Source of the DNA: Akkermansia muciniphila | GTDB taxonomy: Bacteria; Verrucomicrobiota; Verrucomicrobiia; Verrucomicrobiales; Akkermansiaceae | Assembly: GCA_004557455.1 (NCBI GenBank) | Contig: SFDX01000041.1 | Span: 1 to 16,180 of the forward strand | Length of the DNA stretch: 16,180 bases | Reading direction: 5' to 3' | In this document: piece after piece, positions 7,139-15,085 of the stretch | Position numbering within the stretch: position 1 is the stretch's first letter | How the letters are laid out: each line of letters starts with the position of its first letter | Notes under the pieces: model-generated | Database searches by the model: none | The model's input: only the letters and a program-made list of their open reading frames with translations | Told to the model about the DNA's origin: nothing | Made by a program: the position numbers and the translations under genes

Positions 7139-9742
7139 TTAGAGTTGCAAAGGGAGAATGGGCAGGTTACGCATCTGCCCGGGGGGAATGAGATCGATGG
7201 AGCAGTCCACGGACGGGTTTTCATCGGCTTGCTCGGCATTGTCATCCGCCAGAACAGCGTTGGGCGTCGAGGCGGCCATCTGGGCCAGATCCTCGCTCGT
7301 CTTGTATCGCGGCTTGAAGGAGAGGTCGCAGCCGTAGGGGTCCTCGCCGACTAAGGGCGGGGCCTGCGGCAGGATGGGCACCACCGGCAGCACCCGGGCA
7401 GAGGTCAGCGCGCCGCCCTCCCCGGTGTCCAGAAAGTCCAGCAGGCTCGGTGAACCGTCGCCGTGCACGGAGCAGGGGCTCAGGGTCACATCCCCCTTGG
7501 GGAAATACTCCCGGTAGGTGGGACGCGTGCCGGGTTTGTTATCCCGGCTCACCTCGAAGCAGAAGTTCGTGGCCAGCTGGCCGGAGTAGCGGCAGATCTC
7601 CACCTCCTCCGTATCCGGGGGCAGGGGAATGGGCTCGTCCTTGTACTTGCCCTCCGCCGCGCGCAGCACCGCGCCGAGAACAGCCGGGCAGGTATCGCCC
7701 GAAAAGGCCTCCGGGTAGATGGGTGTGTGGTCATTCAGGAAGCCGAGCCAAACACCGCAGGTGATGCCGGAGGTGTAGCCCACCAGCACATTGTCCGCAA
7801 AGTCGTAGTTGGTACCGGTCTTGACGGCCCCCTTGAAGGACTCCGGCAGGAAAGGCGCGACGCGCTGCGCACTGCCCTTCTTCAGGGACTCCGCCAGCAT
7901 GCTGTGGATGCGGTAAGCATTGCAGGGGCTGCAACTGCGTACGGGTAGCTTGTTTCTGGTGATTGCCCGCGGGTTCTCCCACAGGGTGTCGCCGTTGTGT
8001 TCGGTTATCTTGGTGATGATGAAAGGCGAGGCAGCGCGCTTACCGGCATTCGGGAAGATGGTGTAGGCCATCACCAACTGCTTGAAATTGGTAGGCTCTG
8101 TGCCCAAGTAAACGCGCGGGTAGTACTGCGGCGTGGCCTCCGTGGAATTCGGGTTGCGGGGCGGGGGAGTAATGCACACGCGGTTGAGGGTATCGATGAA
8201 CGGCTTGCTGCCCTTGCTCGGCGAGCTGCACAGATCGATGCCCAAGCGGGCGGACGCGGCTATCTTGGACCACACGAGCGCCTCCCGCAGGGTGACGGAA
8301 TCCATGTATCGCCCGCGGCTTTGCTCCATGCCCCATTCGCCCAGAATACCTTCCGACCCGCCGATACCGGCCAAGCGGTTATCCATGGCATCATCCACCA
8401 AACGCATGCAGGGCCCGCGGCCGTTCTCCAGCGCGCTCAGGTAGAGGAAGGGGAGCAGAGCGGTGCCGACGGGGCGGGCGCCGCTCTCCAGAATGTTGTA
8501 GTTGTCCCGCGAGAAATTGCGGCCGCCCACGTAAGCCAGCGTGGCCCCGGTGGCGTTCTCTACGGCAAAGACCGCACCATCCAGGTAGCGGTGGCGGGCA
8601 CAGCGGGGGTCGGCGGTGTCGCTCATCTTCACGTGGTCGTAGTCCTTGCGCTCCTCGATGCCGCGGATGGTCTCCTCCAACTGCTGCTCGGCCGCGGCCT
8701 GCATGTCGGCATCAATGGTGGTGTGGATGCACACGCCGCGGCTCTTGAGGATTTCCTCCCCTCGCTCTCGGTTCTTGAAGATGTCCGTTGCCTGCTCCTG
8801 AATGAGGGCGTTGAGGAAGGACGTGTTGCGGCGCAGCGGCTTGGGATTCAGCTCCAGCGGCAGTTTTTTGATGCGCTCCGCCTCCTCGGCACTCATGAGG
8901 TCCTGGCGCTGCATGCGGTCGATCACATCGTTGCGCCACTTGCGGTTCAGCTCCGGGTTCTTGATGGGGTTGTAGTTCTCCGGGTTCTTGATGAGAGCCG
9001 CCAGCGAGGCCGCCTCGCGGACGGTGAGGTCCGCCGGTTCCTTGCCGAAGTAGCCCAGCGACGCCGAGCGGATGCCGTAGTACCCCAAGCCGAAGTAGAT
9101 GCGGTTCAGGTAGAACTCCAGAATCTGCTTCTTGCTGTACTTCTCCTCGATGCGGCGCGCAAGGAAGATTTCCACGATTTTACGCTCGATGCGGCTGCCG
9201 CCCCGCGCCTCCGTGCGCCGCTCCAGGTCATAGGCATTGCGCGCAAGCTGCTGGGTGATGGTGGAGGCACCCTGGTTGGCCTTGCCGTGCGCCTTCGCGG
9301 CCTCGACGGTGGCGCGCAGAATGCCCATCGGGTCATAGCCGTTGTGGTGCCAGAAGGTCTTGTCTTCCTGCGCCACGAGGGCATCAATCATCGCATGGGA
9401 AATTTTATTATAGGGAACGTAGCTGCGGTTCTCATCATAGATGCGGCCGATCTCGCGCCCCTTGCGGTCCAGAATCAGCCCCGGGTGGTCCAGGTTGTTG
9501 ATGTCCTCCAAGTTGAACTCCTCCGCCCACTTGCGGTACTTCTCCGTCACCAGGTAAAAGGCCGTGCCGCCCAGGATGCCGGCCAGCAGAAGGAGGATGA
9601 ACGAATAGATGCCCAGGCGCAGCAGAAAGCGCTTCCACGCGCTGCCCGGACGCCGCGGGTGCCGCTCCGTGCGGTTGTTGTGGGGGCGCCGCCTTTCTTC
9701 CGCCGCCCTGCGTCGCATCTGGTACTGGTCGAAATCATCCAT
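7139..9742 (-). CDS. class A penicillin-binding protein (PBP1A-like) with degenerate transpeptidase site
   Basis: This is an 867-residue bifunctional-type peptidoglycan synthase. It has a basic cytoplasmic N-terminus, one transmembrane anchor at about 39-66, and a GT51 glycosyltransferase domain with EDKTFWHHNGYDP (catalytic Glu126) and GASTITQQLARN (158-169). A transpeptidase domain follows, then a Pro-rich C-terminal tail. The glycosyltransferase motifs are intact, so lipid II polymerisation is expected. In the transpeptidase domain the SxxK position, clearly aligned by ARPVG-TALL-PFLYLSAL, reads Thr427-Ala-Leu-Leu430. The SxN position reads Ser492-Lys-Ile494. Only KTGT (641-644) is kept. 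Cross-linking activity and beta-lactam acylation are therefore probably lost. ATG 9742 is preferred over ATG 9850 because a promoter lies between them. It leads the unit with the unknown gene and sufS. Confidence 0.9.
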   Translation of the reverse strand: MDDFDQYQMRRRAAEERRRPHNNRTERHPRRPGSAWKRFLLRLGIYSFILLLLAGILGGTAFYLVTEKYRKWAEEFNLEDINNLDHPGLILDRKGREIGRIYDENRSYVPYNKISHAMIDALVAQEDKTFWHHNGYDPMGILRATVEAAKAHGKANQGASTITQQLARNAYDLERRTEARGGSRIERKIVEIFLARRIEEKYSKKQILEFYLNRIYFGLGYYGIRSASLGYFGKEPADLTVREAASLAALIKNPENYNPIKNPELNRKWRNDVIDRMQRQDLMSAEEAERIKKLPLELNPKPLRRNTSFLNALIQEQATDIFKNRERGEEILKSRGVCIHTTIDADMQAAAEQQLEETIRGIEERKDYDHVKMSDTADPRCARHRYLDGAVFAVENATGATLAYVGGRNFSRDNYNILESGARPVGTALLPFLYLSALENGRGPCMRLVDDAMDNRLAGIGGSEGILGEWGMEQSRGRYMDSVTLREALVWSKIAASARLGIDLCSSPSKGSKPFIDTLNRVCITPPPRNPNSTEATPQYYPRVYLGTEPTNFKQLVMAYTIFPNAGKRAASPFIITKITEHNGDTLWENPRAITRNKLPVRSCSPCNAYRIHSMLAESLKKGSAQRVAPFLPESFKGAVKTGTNYDFADNVLVGYTSGITCGVWLGFLNDHTPIYPEAFSGDTCPAVLGAVLRAAEGKYKDEPIPLPPDTEEVEICRYSGQLATNFCFEVSRDNKPGTRPTYREYFPKGDVTLSPCSVHGDGSPSLLDFLDTGEGGALTSARVLPVVPILPQAPPLVGEDPYGCDLSFKPRYKTSEDLAQMAASTPNAVLADDNAEQADENPSVDCSIDLIPPGQMRNLPILPLQL

Positions 9743-9755
9743 GCTATCTCGGGCC

Positions 9756-9784
9756 AGTTTACCAAAAAGCGTGCCCGGAATCAA
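9756..9784 (-). promoter_or_regulatory. promoter of the PBP operon
   Basis: On the minus strand, TTGATT (9784-9779), a 17-bp spacer and TAAACT (9761-9756) end 13 nt before ATG 9742. The predicted leader is about 7 nt. This favours ATG 9742 over the farther upstream ATG 9850. Confidence 0.5.
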
Positions 9785-9877
9785 GCGCCAAGTGAGACCT
9801 ACCCCATTTTGTTTTGTTTGCGCGGCGGGGCGACCCCTCTTTTTTTGCATTTTACGGGCGAATGGTGCAGTTTTCTC

Positions 9878-9906
9878 TTTACGCCGCGCAGGCGATGCGC
9901 TAGAGT
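9878..9906 (+). promoter_or_regulatory. possible promoter of the ankyrin/M3 peptidase unit
   Basis: TTTACG (9878-9883), a 17-bp spacer and TAGAGT (9901-9906) lie upstream of ATG 9939. The match is moderate and the leader would be about 26 nt. It contains a small hairpin, GAAGTC and GACTTC around one base (9921-9933), followed by TTTTT. Confidence 0.35.
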
Positions 9907-9938
9907 ATGGGGCGTCCGCAGAAGTCGGACTTCTTTTT

Positions 9939-10463
9939 ATGTCGAGCTACTTGTTCAGAGGAATAGAGTTTGCCCATGGGTACGGCGTGCCCGATGAGCT
10001 GCAGACCTTGGTGGCCGAGCTGGAGGAGCATTGCCGCGCCTACCGCCGGGGGGATGAGGAGATGACGGATTACCCGTATGTGCCCGCGCTGGTGCTGGCC
10101 CTGCGGGATTGCAAGGCACCCGAGGGGCACATGATCACCTGGGTGGAGGAACTGCTCAACGAAGGCGCGGAGGCGGATGCGACGCTGGACGACGGCCGCA
10201 CGGCCTTGCATGTGGCGAGGTCTGCGCGGCTGGTGGACTACCTGCTGGAGCAGGGCGGGGATGTGGACGCCCGGGATGACGCCGGCCGCACGCCGCTGCA
10301 CGAGTGCACCGCAGCCCGCGCGGCGGAGTTGCTGCTGGATGCCGGGGCAGATGTGAATGCGGAGGATAACGAGGGCTGCACCCCGCTGGACTGTGCCCGC
10401 CGTGCAGGCCGCCGGGAGGTGGCGCGCCTGCTGGTCCAAAACGGCGGGGAGTCCTCGCTGTGA
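9939..10463 (+). CDS. ankyrin-repeat protein (174 aa)
   Basis: The C-terminal half is built of ankyrin units: DDGRTALHVARSARLVDYLLEQGGDVDARD, then DAGRTPLHECTAARAAELLLDAGADVNAED, then NEGCTPLDCARRAGRREVARLLVQNG (each described here as a separate unit of about 26-30 residues). The first two are 30 rather than 33 residues, with shortened helices. The N-terminal half (about 1-80) is acidic and helical, without a recognised domain. No signal peptide is present, so a cytoplasmic protein-protein interaction role is likely. ATG 9939 is the only reasonable start before the repeats. Its stop codon overlaps the GTG start of the M3 peptidase (GTGA), suggesting translational coupling and perhaps a functional partnership. 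The peptidase appears to be exported, so a direct contact is uncertain. Confidence 0.8.
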   Translation: MSSYLFRGIEFAHGYGVPDELQTLVAELEEHCRAYRRGDEEMTDYPYVPALVLALRDCKAPEGHMITWVEELLNEGAEADATLDDGRTALHVARSARLVDYLLEQGGDVDARDDAGRTPLHECTAARAAELLLDAGADVNAEDNEGCTPLDCARRAGRREVARLLVQNGGESSL

Positions 10464-12538
10464 ACCCCTTTGTCCGCCGTCTTGCCTGCTGCGCCGCGCT
10501 GCCGGCGGTGCTGTCGGCGCGTGCGGAGGAGCCGGGCTTTTACCCCGCTTGGTCTACCCTGACGCCGCAGAGCATGCAGGTGCAGCTGGACCGCGCCACC
10601 GAGCGTGGGCGTCGTCTGGTGAACGGGGTGTGCCGCCTCTCCCCGGGGGAGCTGCGCTATGATGAGGTGTTCGGGGCCTTGGACTGCGCGCTGGCGGAGG
10701 TATACAACACGGCTTGGCCCATCATCATGCTGAACGGCGTGCGGCGCGATGCAGAGTTCGCTGCCGCCTGGGGGCGCGCCGTGCCCCGCCTTTCCCTGCA
10801 GCGCGAGATGCGCAGTCATGAGCCGCTGCGCCGTATCGTTACCGCTGCGGCCCGCCGTTTGCAGGCAGGCGGTGCCTTGTCGCCCATGCAGGCCTACCAT
10901 GTGCAGTGCGTTCTGCGGGATTTTGAGGTGAACACCACCAAGCCCTCGGCGCAGGCTCACCCGGGGGAGCCGGGGATAGCGGCGGTGGAGCAGGAGCTGG
11001 GGGAGCTCACCCGCGAGTTCGCCCGCCGGGTGTCGGCTGCCAAGGCGGCCTGGCGCGCGGAGCTGCCGAATGCGGCGGCTCTGGCCGGTATGCCGGAGGC
11101 CTGGGTGCGAGCCCGCTGCAGTGAGGGGCGCCCGGTGCTGTCCTTGGCCGATGTGCCGGAGGTGCTGGCCCGCTGCACGGTGCAGGAGACGCGGCGCCTG
11201 GTGTGGCAGCGGCGTGCGGCCTTGTGCCGGGACGGCGGGGCCGAGGATACGACGGCCTTGGTGTCGAGGATTCTGGAGCTGCGGCAGCGCAAGGCGGAGC
11301 TGCTGGGCTTTGCCCATTATGCGGACCTAGTGGGCACGCGCACCATGCTCGGCAGCGGGCAGGCGGCGGCCGCTTTTGTGGAGGCGGAGCTGCGGCGTTT
11401 GCGCCCTGCTTACGAGGCGGAGGTGCGGGAGCTACTGCAGTGCGCCTCTCGGGTGCAGGGCAGGGCGGTGCATTGGCTCTGCCCATGGGATGTGCCTTTC
11501 TACCGCCGCTTGGTGCAGGAGGCTCATGCCGGCGGCATCCCCGCTGCGGCGCTGAGCCCTTACCTGGAGCTGGAGTCCCTGCGGCAGGGGATGTTCGATT
11601 TCTTTTCGGAGCTGTACAAAATCCGCATTGCAGAGCTGCCTGCGGTCTGTCCCGGCCCGGGGAAGCCCTGCCCGGCGGGGGCGGTGGAGGTGTGGGCGCC
11701 GCGGGTGCGGGTTTTCCGCGTGACGGATGCCGCCACGGGGGCGCACTTGGGGTCCTTTTACTGGGATGCCTACCGCCGGGCGGATAAGAACCCGCAGCCG
11801 CAGACCTACCTGATCAAGGTGGGGGAGCCTGCTACGAGCCTGAGCCCGCACGGGCCGCATCTGGCGGTCGTCAGCCTGGCTTTCCCGCAGCCGCAGGGGC
11901 CGCAGCCTTTGCCGCCTTCTTCGGCGCTCATTGTTTTCCATGAGTTCGGGCATGCCATGCATTTCTTGCTGGCAGATGCAGCGGCGCGCAGTCAGATGGG
12001 GGCCGGCTTGGCCCCGGATTTCGTGGAGCTGCCTTCCGTGTTGCATGAGCTTTGGCTGGCTCACCCGGATTGCATCCGCCGCTGTGCGCGTTTGCCGGAG
12101 GACGGGGCACCCATGCCGCCGCGCTTGGTGCAGGCCATGCAGAGCCTGCTGCGGGAGTCTGCCATTGATGCTGTGCAGCAGCTCTCGCTGGCTCGGCTGG
12201 ACCTGGCGATGCACTCGGAGCCGCAGCGCTTTACGGGGGGCGACCTCGCGGCGGTTGCGGCGGAGGTGATGGCCCCCGCGGCCCTGCCGCTTACGGAGGC
12301 GGAGCCTTGCCCTGTCTTCTCCGGGGTGCACATCATGGGCTCCTACGGGGCGTCTTACTACTCCTACCCCCATGGGCGCTACCTGGCGCGGGAGGTGTTC
12401 GCCCGTTTGTCGCAGCCGGGGGAGGGGGTACGTGCCGCGGCGGTGGCGTACCGTCGCTGCCTGTTGGCTCCTTCGGCCGGTCTGCCGCCCGCCGAGCTCT
12501 TCCGCAACTTTATGCGCTGTACCCGGAAGGGGAATTGA
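10460..12538 (+). CDS. secreted M3-family zinc metallopeptidase (oligopeptidase)
   Basis: This is a 692-residue protein of the thimet oligopeptidase / oligopeptidase A / Dcp family (M3). The zinc site is complete: VFHEFGHAMHF with His494, Glu495 and His498, and the third ligand Glu523 in DFVELPS, 25 residues after the second His as expected. The substrate-binding tyrosine segment GSYGASYYSY is present near the C-terminus. Unlike cytoplasmic relatives it opens with a signal peptide, MNPFVRRLACCAALPAVLSARA, read as a basic N-region, a hydrophobic core and an ARA-type cleavage site, so periplasmic or outside action on short peptides is likely. The start is GTG 10460, overlapping the ankyrin stop, with GGGGAG about 8 nt upstream as ribosome binding site. 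The terminator-like hairpin at 12595-12618 follows. Confidence 0.9.
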   Translation: MNPFVRRLACCAALPAVLSARAEEPGFYPAWSTLTPQSMQVQLDRATERGRRLVNGVCRLSPGELRYDEVFGALDCALAEVYNTAWPIIMLNGVRRDAEFAAAWGRAVPRLSLQREMRSHEPLRRIVTAAARRLQAGGALSPMQAYHVQCVLRDFEVNTTKPSAQAHPGEPGIAAVEQELGELTREFARRVSAAKAAWRAELPNAAALAGMPEAWVRARCSEGRPVLSLADVPEVLARCTVQETRRLVWQRRAALCRDGGAEDTTALVSRILELRQRKAELLGFAHYADLVGTRTMLGSGQAAAAFVEAELRRLRPAYEAEVRELLQCASRVQGRAVHWLCPWDVPFYRRLVQEAHAGGIPAAALSPYLELESLRQGMFDFFSELYKIRIAELPAVCPGPGKPCPAGAVEVWAPRVRVFRVTDAATGAHLGSFYWDAYRRADKNPQPQTYLIKVGEPATSLSPHGPHLAVVSLAFPQPQGPQPLPPSSALIVFHEFGHAMHFLLADAAARSQMGAGLAPDFVELPSVLHELWLAHPDCIRRCARLPEDGAPMPPRLVQAMQSLLRESAIDAVQQLSLARLDLAMHSEPQRFTGGDLAAVAAEVMAPAALPLTEAEPCPVFSGVHIMGSYGASYYSYPHGRYLAREVFARLSQPGEGVRAAAVAYRRCLLAPSAGLPPAELFRNFMRCTRKGN

Positions 12539-12591
12539 GCCTGCCTGTTTCCTGCCCCGCGCCGCTGTTGGTATTCTCCCGCCGTAACAAC

Positions 12592-12618
12592 AAAAAACCG
12601 TGGCTTTTGCCACGGTTT
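12592..12618 (-). terminator. terminator of tRNA-Asn, possibly bidirectional
   Basis: AAACCGTGGC (12595-12604) and GCCACGGTTT (12609-12618) form a 10-bp stem with a TTTT loop. On the minus strand it ends in a run of six T followed by further T-rich sequence, fitting termination of the tRNA transcript. On the plus strand only TTT follows, so termination of the M3 peptidase gene is possible but weaker. Confidence 0.75.
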
Positions 12619-12646
12619 CCTGCCCCTCTCTCTCTCTTTCTCGGGA

Positions 12647-12718
12647 CTCCGGCGGTTGGGATCGAACCAACGGCCTAGTGATTAACAGTCACCCGCTCTT
12701 CCGCTGAGCTACGCCGGA
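12647..12718 (-). tRNA. tRNA-Asn (GTT)
   Basis: The minus strand folds into a complete 72-nt cloverleaf. The acceptor stem is TCCGGCG/CGCCGGA. The D arm is GCTC-AGCGGAA-GAGC and the anticodon arm GGTGA-CTGTTAA-TCACT with anticodon GTT. The variable loop is AGGCC, the T arm GTTGG-TTCGATC-CCAAC, and the discriminator G. The CCA end is not encoded, so it must be added by the CCA-adding enzyme. It is transcribed alone and converges on the M3 peptidase gene. Confidence 0.97.
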
Positions 12719-12755
12719 TTTTCGCTTGCCTCACCATCGGGTGGGGTGCGGGGAC

Positions 12756-12784
12756 ATTCTACTCTCTTTTCTCCCGCTTTGCAA
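12756..12784 (-). promoter_or_regulatory. promoter of tRNA-Asn
   Basis: On the minus strand, TTGCAA (12784-12779), a 17-bp spacer and TAGAAT (12761-12756) lie about 38 nt before the mature tRNA. The predicted transcript starts about 31 nt upstream of it. Confidence 0.6.
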
Positions 12785-12835
12785 GACTTTTTTTCGCTTT
12801 TTTTCATTTTTTTACAGCTTCGGGACTGTTTTTTG

Positions 12836-12864
12836 TTGAGTAAAGGCCCGTTTGCGTGTATAAA
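12836..12864 (+). promoter_or_regulatory. promoter of the M50 protease-aroC operon
   Basis: TTGAGT (12836-12841), a 17-bp spacer and TATAAA (12859-12864) end 6 nt before ATG 12871. The predicted transcription start is the A of that ATG, giving a leaderless mRNA. The in-frame GTG at 12856 lies inside the promoter and is therefore not the start. Confidence 0.65.
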
Positions 12865-12870
12865 GTGGGC

Positions 12871-13623
12871 ATGCGGAATGAAGACGCAGGGAATGGCTGG
12901 GACGTGGAGTTCTGCCTTTTCGGCATACCGGTGCAGATCAAGCCGGCCTGCTGGTTGCTGTTGGCGCTGCTGGGCGGGGGCCTGGGTGCCGACAGCGCGG
13001 ATGTGTTCGCGGTGTTGTCGTTCATCGCGGCGGGGGTGCTGTGTCTTTTGGCGCATGAGTTCGGGCATGCGCTGGTGGGGCGCCGTTTGTACGGTGGCTA
13101 TGCGGTGATTATTTTGAGCGGTACGGGCGGGGAGACCGTCAGCACGGGTTCGCCGGACAGCCGGCTGCAGGAGTTCCTGATGGTGCTGGCGGGGCCGCTG
13201 TGTACGCTGCTGCCCGGGGTGCTGTGCGCCTTGGTGCTGGCGGGGCTCATCGGGGATGCTCAGTCGGCGTTCCTCTATTTTCTGCTGGAGCCCCTGCCGG
13301 GGGTGGCGCTGCCCGCGGAGGTGCAGGCTGCCTTGCAGCCGGGTGGGGTGGCGGGGGCGCTGTGCGGCTTCCTGCTGCCTTTCTTCCGTATGGTGGCTTG
13401 CGTGGGGATGTGGCTGTGTTTGTTCAACCTGCTGCCCGTCCTGCCCCTGGATGGGGGGCGCTTGGCCGGTGCGCTCACAAATAAGCCGCGCGCGGTGGCG
13501 GCGCTGGGGCTTGTGCTCTGCGTCCCGGCCGCGGTCTGGAGCCTCGCGCGCGGGCTCTGGTGTAATACCTTGTTTATGGGCTATCTGGCCTATCTTAATT
13601 TCCACGCTGTGGGGCGTAAATAG
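12871..13623 (+). CDS. M50-family intramembrane zinc metalloprotease (site-2 protease-like)
   Basis: This is a 250-residue polytopic membrane protein with about five or six hydrophobic segments. The catalytic motif LLAHEFGHALVGRR (His62, Glu63, His66) sits in a transmembrane helix. The second conserved motif NLLPVLPLDGGRL supplies the third zinc ligand, Asp194. The opening LFGIPVQIKPACWLLL resembles the SpoIVFB-like branch of M50, which has no PDZ domain; none is present here. Such enzymes cleave membrane-bound substrates in regulated intramembrane proteolysis, but the substrate cannot be inferred. The start at ATG 12871 is set by the promoter position. It is followed after 11 bp by chorismate synthase, so the two are likely co-transcribed, although no functional link between them is known to me. 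Confidence 0.85.
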   Translation: MRNEDAGNGWDVEFCLFGIPVQIKPACWLLLALLGGGLGADSADVFAVLSFIAAGVLCLLAHEFGHALVGRRLYGGYAVIILSGTGGETVSTGSPDSRLQEFLMVLAGPLCTLLPGVLCALVLAGLIGDAQSAFLYFLLEPLPGVALPAEVQAALQPGGVAGALCGFLLPFFRMVACVGMWLCLFNLLPVLPLDGGRLAGALTNKPRAVAALGLVLCVPAAVWSLARGLWCNTLFMGYLAYLNFHAVGRK

Positions 13624-13634
13624 TTTTTAATCCT

Positions 13635-14726
13635 ATGTCCAGTTCATTCGGTTTGGTGTTCAGAGTCAGTACCTGGGGGGAATCTCACGGCCCCGGGGTG
13701 GGGGTGGTGGTGGATGGTTGCCCGTCCTGCATCGCGCTGTCGGCGGAGGATGTGCAGCGTGAGCTTGACCGCCGCCGGCCGGGGCAGAGTGACATCGTGA
13801 CCCCGCGCAAGGAGGAGGACCGCGTGGAGATCCTCAGCGGTGTGCTGGAGGGGCGCACACTGGGTACGCCTATCGCGATGCTGGTGCGTAACAAGGACCA
13901 CCGTTCCTCTGCTTATGATGAGATGCAGCACATTTACCGCCCCTCGCATGCGGATTATTGCTACGATGCCAAATACGGCCTGCGGGCCTGGGCCGGCGGG
14001 GGCCGCGCCAGCGCGCGGGAGACAATAGGGCGTGTGGCGGCGGGGGCTGTGGCGCAGGCGGTGCTCCGGGCGCTTTGTCCGCAGTTGGAGGTGGTGGCTT
14101 GGGTGCAGCAGGTGCACCGTATCTGCTGCCCTGTCCCCCCGGAGGCGGTGTCGGCGCAGGTGGTGGAGTCGAATATCGTGCGCACGGCGGATGCTGCCTC
14201 GGCGGAGGCCATGGCGGCGGCTGTTCGCGAGGCGCGCGGGCGCGGGGATTCGCTCGGGGGTATCATCGGCTGCACGGTGCGTCACTGCCCCGTCGGGCTC
14301 GGTGACCCCGTTTTCGATAAGCTGGAGGCCACCCTGGGCCACGCGATGCTCAGCATCCCGGCGTGCAAGGGCTTCGAGGTCGGCAGCGGCTTCTCCGCGC
14401 CGTCTTTCACGGGTATCTCCCACAATGACCCCTTCTGTATGGAGGGTGCTCGCGTGCGCACGCGTACCAACCACTCCGGCGGTATTCAGGGCGGTATCTC
14501 GAACGGGGAGGACATCCTCATGCGGCTCGCCTTCAAGCCCACGGCCACCCTCATGGTGGAGCAGGAGACCGTCAACGACCAAGGCCAATCCACCACCCTC
14601 CGCGGCAAGGGGCGCCACGATGCCTGCGTCCTCCCGCGCGCCGTTCCCATCGTCGAGGCCATGGCCCGCATCACCCTCTGCGACCACCTCCTCCGCCAGC
14701 GCACCGTCTCCGCCGCCCGCCCCTGA
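13635..14726 (+). CDS. aroC: chorismate synthase
   Basis: This is a 363-residue protein of the usual length for chorismate synthase. It converts 5-enolpyruvylshikimate-3-phosphate to chorismate in the shikimate pathway, needing reduced FMN. The family signatures are all present: STWGESHGPGVGVVVDGCP near the N-terminus, RPGQSDIVTPRKEEDRVEILSG, HADYCYDAKYGLRAWAGGGRASARET, SGFSAPSFTGISHND, the block RTNHSGGIQGGISNGEDI, and RHDACVLPRAVPIVEAM near the C-terminus (each quoted in part). The GRxSARET position has Ala where Ser is usual, a mild change. It lies 11 bp after the M50 protease gene without a Shine-Dalgarno sequence before its ATG. No other aromatic biosynthesis gene is nearby. The last 30 codons are C-ending and rich in Pro/Arg. 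Confidence 0.96.
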   Translation: MSSSFGLVFRVSTWGESHGPGVGVVVDGCPSCIALSAEDVQRELDRRRPGQSDIVTPRKEEDRVEILSGVLEGRTLGTPIAMLVRNKDHRSSAYDEMQHIYRPSHADYCYDAKYGLRAWAGGGRASARETIGRVAAGAVAQAVLRALCPQLEVVAWVQQVHRICCPVPPEAVSAQVVESNIVRTADAASAEAMAAAVREARGRGDSLGGIIGCTVRHCPVGLGDPVFDKLEATLGHAMLSIPACKGFEVGSGFSAPSFTGISHNDPFCMEGARVRTRTNHSGGIQGGISNGEDILMRLAFKPTATLMVEQETVNDQGQSTTLRGKGRHDACVLPRAVPIVEAMARITLCDHLLRQRTVSAARP

Positions 14727-14790
14727 GCAGGGCAGCCCCTCGTTCCCGCATAACTGCCGGCTTCCTGTTCAGCAGCGGGGCGCTTTTGTC

Positions 14791-14830
14791 AAAAAGCAAG
14801 GCGCGCTCCCCGGAAGTTCAGGAGCGCGCC
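14791..14830 (-). terminator. rho-independent terminator of a leftward transcript
   Basis: GGCGCGCTCC (14800-14809) and GGAGCGCGCC (14821-14830) form a perfect 10-bp stem with an 11-nt loop. On the minus strand it is followed by TTGCTTTTT. Nothing known on the minus strand uses it except the small uncertain reading frames at 14853-15056. On the plus strand it lacks a T-run, though the hairpin could still slow transcription leaving aroC. Confidence 0.65.
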
Positions 14831-14856
14831 CACCGGGCTGCCGGCGTTGAAACTAC

Positions 14857-15039
14857 TTAAGACGCCGACAACCCTTTCGTACCGAATCTGTTATGCCTTC
14901 CGGCGCCGACGTCTCGCCGCCAAGGATGCTGCCGGGGCATCCGCTTACGGGCGATGGTGGTGCGGAGGACTTTGCCGGCGAGGGTGCAGTAGATGCACAT
15001 TTCGTGTGCATCCTGTGGACTGAAATCCGCAGGAAGCAC
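14857..15039 (-). CDS. uncertain small or decayed gene on the minus strand
   Basis: A 60-residue frame opens with GTG 15039 and ends about 25 bp before the terminator stem at 14830. Codons for the stretch CIYCTLAGKVLRTTIARKRM have strong G/C third positions, as in real genes here. After that, the overlapping frame ending at 14853 (SILGGETSAPEGITDSVRKG) looks more coding-like, so a frameshift near 14945 in a decaying gene is possible. The protein would be basic with a CxxC pair. I recognise no family. A non-coding RNA is an alternative: a perfect hairpin, GATGCACA/TGTGCATC around TTTCG, lies at 14992-15012. A leftward promoter could come from the putative invertible segment to the right. Confidence 0.3.
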   Translation of the reverse strand: MLPADFSPQDAHEMCIYCTLAGKVLRTTIARKRMPRQHPWRRDVGAGRHNRFGTKGLSAS

Positions 15040-15085
15040 ATAGGAACGTTAAGCATGAGTAGTATCCATTCCTCCGCTAACTCTC

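Noticed and set aside
9743..9850. A 36-residue N-terminal extension of the PBP from ATG 9850
   Set aside because: A promoter (9756-9784) lies within it, and the shorter form already has the normal basic cytoplasmic tail before the membrane anchor.
7997..9997. A 666-codon open frame on the plus strand
   Set aside because: It is the antisense of the PBP gene. Its protein shows no domain, while the minus strand has clear PBP motifs; long antisense frames are common in high-GC DNA.
14880..14935. A possible SRP RNA, from the sequence CGCCGGAAGGC on the minus strand
   Set aside because: The GGAA loop is there, but the flanking conserved bases and asymmetric internal loop of SRP RNA are missing.
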